Assembly (NCBI GenBank): GCA_029298735.1
Contig: JANSLP010000467.1
Location: forward strand, 1-20,053
Source of the DNA: Ophiostoma sp. CBS 140.51
Taxonomy: Eukaryota; Ascomycota; Sordariomycetes; Ophiostomatales; Ophiostomataceae
Direction of reading: 5' to 3'
Length of the DNA: 20,053 bases
Position numbers and translations under genes: made by a program. A model generated the notes under the pieces. It had not been told where the DNA came from. It did not search any database and worked only from the letters and a program-made list of their open reading frames with translations. Positions 19,001 through 20,053 of the stretch are shown piece by piece. The stretch's first letter is position 1. Each line of letters starts with the position of its first letter.

Positions 19001-19466
19001 GGACGAGGGCGATGCGCTACTGCTCGGCTATGCCATGGAGGGTATCCGTCTGGCCGGCACGTTCGGGTCGTACCGCAAGGCAGCCACAGGGGACACCATT
19101 GTCGAGGACGACGGCCGCCGCATCCCCGTCAAGGTGGGCGATCGAGTCTTTGTGAGCTTTGTGTCTGCGGCACGTGACCCTGTCCACTTCCCCGAGCCGG
19201 ACACGGTCAACCCGCGCCGCCCGCTCGACAAGTACATCCACTATGGCGCTGGCCCGCACGCATGCCTGGGCCGCGACATTAGCCAGGTCGCCATTGTGGA
19301 GCTGTTCCGTGCTCTGTTCCGTCGCAAGAATGTGCGTCGCGTGCCTGGTCCTCAGGGCGAGCTGAAGAAGGTGCCGCGCCCTGGCGGCTTCTTTGTGTAC
19401 ATGATGGAGGACTGGAGCTCGTACTTCCCCTTCCCAACCACCATGAAGGTGATGTGGGATGAGTAG
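16098..19466 (+). CDS. Psi-producing oxygenase (fatty acid dioxygenase-P450 fusion)
   Basis: A single-exon frame of 1122 aa, the usual length for Ppo / linoleate diol synthases. The N-terminal half (about 100-650) is a haem peroxidase-like dioxygenase domain that makes an 8- or 10-hydroperoxide from linoleic acid. Visible motifs are the distal-His region IIHDLFWTDHRD (His242) and YRWHS (Tyr424 radical site, proximal His427). The C-terminal half (about 680-1122) is a P450 domain that rearranges the hydroperoxide: ExxR at 981-984 (EGIR) and the haem-thiolate motif YGAGPHACLG with Cys1056. Having Cys1056 argues against a PpoC-type protein, which lacks it. The I-helix motif reads PNQAE (934-938), where A. 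nidulans 5,8-diol synthase has Asn887 and Gln890; here Asn935 is kept and the Gln is Glu938. The start is the first in-frame ATG, in a strong CAACCATG context. Unusually, there are no introns. Products would be psi-factor-type oxylipins controlling sexual/asexual development and host interaction; the exact product is uncertain. Confidence 0.95.
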   Translation: MSDRNLVGEKPQASTSIHGTDTASSNSGPEKLVISGTITNRPPLAKGPQKQSSPGAFAKLSGLRAASKRPLPTQTGNGTYIVAKTQTGLREDIKHLTWANVKTVLDLAKSKKKGGPTDDRTMLMERVIQLVAGLPSKSRKRELLTANFITELWESLDHPPQLFVGDKFQYRMADGSFNNIHNPSLGAAGTTYARSVHSTVASPSALPDPGMVFDSVMRRGEYKSHPNNVSSVLWYWATIIIHDLFWTDHRDHNKSKTSSYLDLSPLYGSNQEMQDTIRTFKDGRLKPDAYADKRLLGMPPGVSVILIMFNRFHNYVADNLAAINEGNRFPRPPGSPDAEGLDERAKAAWAKYDNDIFQTARLVTSGLYINITLVDYVRNIVNLNRSDTTFTLDPRLDTEINSGTGEQSERGTGNVVSAEFNLCYRWHSCISAKDEKWIEDFYHDIFGKPAAEATMMDLMGGFIKFERSIPDDPGVRTFGGFKRGADGRFNDDELVDCMNDAVEDVAGAFGANNVPPAMRCVEVLGMLQARKWNLAGLNEFRKHFGLKPYEKFEDINPDPQVADSLRHLYQHPDFVELYPGIVAEAAKAPMVPGVGIAPTYTISRVVLSDAVVLVRGDRHYTVDYGPKQLTNWGYKEVDYDLNVNHGCVFYKLFIRAFPNHYKQNSVYAHYPMVVPAENVRILQSLKRDHLFDFSRPTAIPQRVNITSYGGALHVLEKQDTYKVTWNEGLGFLMGEPGNRFMLSGDTPLHAHQRQCMGALLYRDAWKADVKAFYASTVESLLQEKSYVLASKRQVDIIHDIGNIVHTHFAARVFNLPLKTAANPKGVYSEQELYMVLALIFVTIFFDIDPVKSFPLRQATKELCTQLGTLIETNVKLALGLGMRAMFSGAAPNKKAKDSLAAYGINMTKGLAKAGLDAKEIAWSQILPTAGAMVPNQAEVFAQAVDFYLSPAGSIHIPEIHRIANEPVSDEGDALLLGYAMEGIRLAGTFGSYRKAATGDTIVEDDGRRIPVKVGDRVFVSFVSAARDPVHFPEPDTVNPRRPLDKYIHYGAGPHACLGRDISQVAIVELFRALFRRKNVRRVPGPQGELKKVPRPGGFFVYMMEDWSSYFPFPTTMKVMWDE

Positions 19467-19824
19467 ATGGAGGAGAGCGGGTGAGAGGTGGAGGTGTGTC
19501 GATACCCAGGAAGAAGGATGTTGATTGTATTCGAAGAAGTAATGAGAGGAGGATTGTCGGTGCTCGATATCGTGGGTTGTCGTCGATTGTAAAGTGTCTT
19601 GTTCGAAAATGATTCTTAGTTTTGTCAGATATACCAAATTGTCCAATTTCAATGTGTTTGCACCATGCCTCGATGATCGTAGAGTCGTGCTGTCGTGGTG
19701 CTTCTGTGTTAATGCTTGACTTGTTCTTTGCCTTGATTTTTCACCATGTCGTGGAAGGTGAAAGGTTGCTTGCCTAATGTGGCTTAGTGTGGCTTCCCTC
19801 ATTACATAATACTCCACTTGTCCT
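19467..19824. other. 3' flank of the Ppo gene
   Basis: Probable 3' UTR and spacer. No clear AATAAA is seen close to the stop at 19466. Short direct repeats such as TGTGGCTTAGTGTGGCTT occur near 19780. No gene is seen. Confidence 0.5.
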
Positions 19825-19940
19825 CGGCTCCCAATAGGTGCACAGGCCTGTGCAAATAAAATAATATTATATAATCAGATAACGGCTTCTGATTGGTCCA
19901 CAGCCCTGTGCAAATAAAACAGCCTTACATAATCGGTTCA
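19825..19940 (+). repeat. 58-bp tandem duplication in a promoter region
   Basis: Copy A (19825-19882) and copy B (19883-19940) both start with CGGCT and share GGT.CACAG..CTGTGCAAATAAAA at the same offsets, 58 bp apart. Copy A holds the perfect palindrome GCACAGGCCTGTGC (19840-19853); copy B holds CACAG-CC-CTGTG (19899-19910). Copy A has CCAAT (19831-19835) and copy B has the reversed box ATTGG (19892-19896). It lies 68 to 184 bp before the ATG at 20009, so it is best read as that gene's promoter. Confidence 0.8.
19840..19853. promoter_or_regulatory. 14-bp palindrome GCACAGGCCTGTGC
   Basis: A perfect dyad whose half-site CACAG/CTGTG is repeated in the next 58-bp copy at 19899-19910. It is a likely target for a dimeric DNA-binding protein; no known regulator is assigned. 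Confidence 0.45.
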
Positions 19941-19951
19941 GCCCCTTTTCA

Positions 19952-19990
19952 TCGCTAACACATCGCCAGAAGCATCGCCAGAAGCATCAC
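19952..19990. repeat. Short CATCGCCAGAAG direct repeats
   Basis: The phrase CATCGCCAGAAG occurs twice in tandem, followed by a third partial CATCACC, in what would be the leader of the gene starting at 20009. Likely slippage. Confidence 0.6.
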
Positions 19991-20008
19991 CCGCAAAAAG
20001 CATACGAA

Positions 20009-20053
20009 ATGGCGTCTCGACCTCCTGCCCTGCCTCCCGAAGCTATATACGAG
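20009..20053 (+). CDS. Start of a gene cut by the window end
   Basis: The ATG at 20009 (purine at -3, G at +4) opens 15 codons without a stop, reading MASRPPALPPEAIYE before the sequence ends. A promoter-like segment with CCAAT boxes and TATA-like ATAAAA lies 70-180 bp upstream, which supports a real start. The Pro-rich N-terminus is too short to assign a family, and an upstream or alternative start cannot be excluded. Confidence 0.5.
   Translation, partial: MASRPPALPPEAIYE

Overview
This window looks like chromosomal DNA of a filamentous ascomycete (Pezizomycotina, most likely a Sordariomycete, which is an inference). Three things point there: a short spliceosomal intron with a CTGAC branch point, strongly C/G-ending codons in the genes, and a repeat island bearing the CpA-to-TpA signature of repeat-induced point mutation (RIP).

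Layout. Positions 1 to about 6400 are a gene-poor repeat island. In order it holds: a 59-bp/118-bp satellite (74-545); one copy of a repeated gene tail (778 to about 950); a GCTAGCTAG minisatellite (945-1835); a second, longer copy of the same element (1920 to about 3945, minus strand), which is a RIP-killed gene whose frame is still unbroken by indels; a pyrimidine-rich stretch; and a striking 1.6-kb array of about 229 heptamers in one 7-bp register (4738-6340). The island stops abruptly at a T16 tract (6386-6401). Beyond it CA and TG dinucleotides return and the DNA looks like ordinary genic DNA.

Genes. 8379-10797 (minus) is a two-exon gene for a DUF2235 / Tle1-like serine hydrolase of 787 aa. 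After a 5.3-kb intergenic region, 16098-19466 (plus) is an intronless gene for a 1122-aa psi-factor-producing oxygenase (Ppo / linoleate diol synthase family: haem dioxygenase fused to P450). The two genes are divergent. The intergenic stretch holds simple repeats and one weak but interesting candidate for a small two-exon gene (14966-15326). Another gene starts at 20009 and runs off the end, preceded by a 58-bp tandem duplication with CCAAT boxes and CACAG/CTGTG dyads.

Together: the Ppo enzyme makes fatty-acid oxylipins that act as developmental signals. The neighbouring hydrolase belongs to a family with lipase/phospholipase members. A functional link is possible, but nothing in the sequence proves one. 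The most unusual material is the repeat island.
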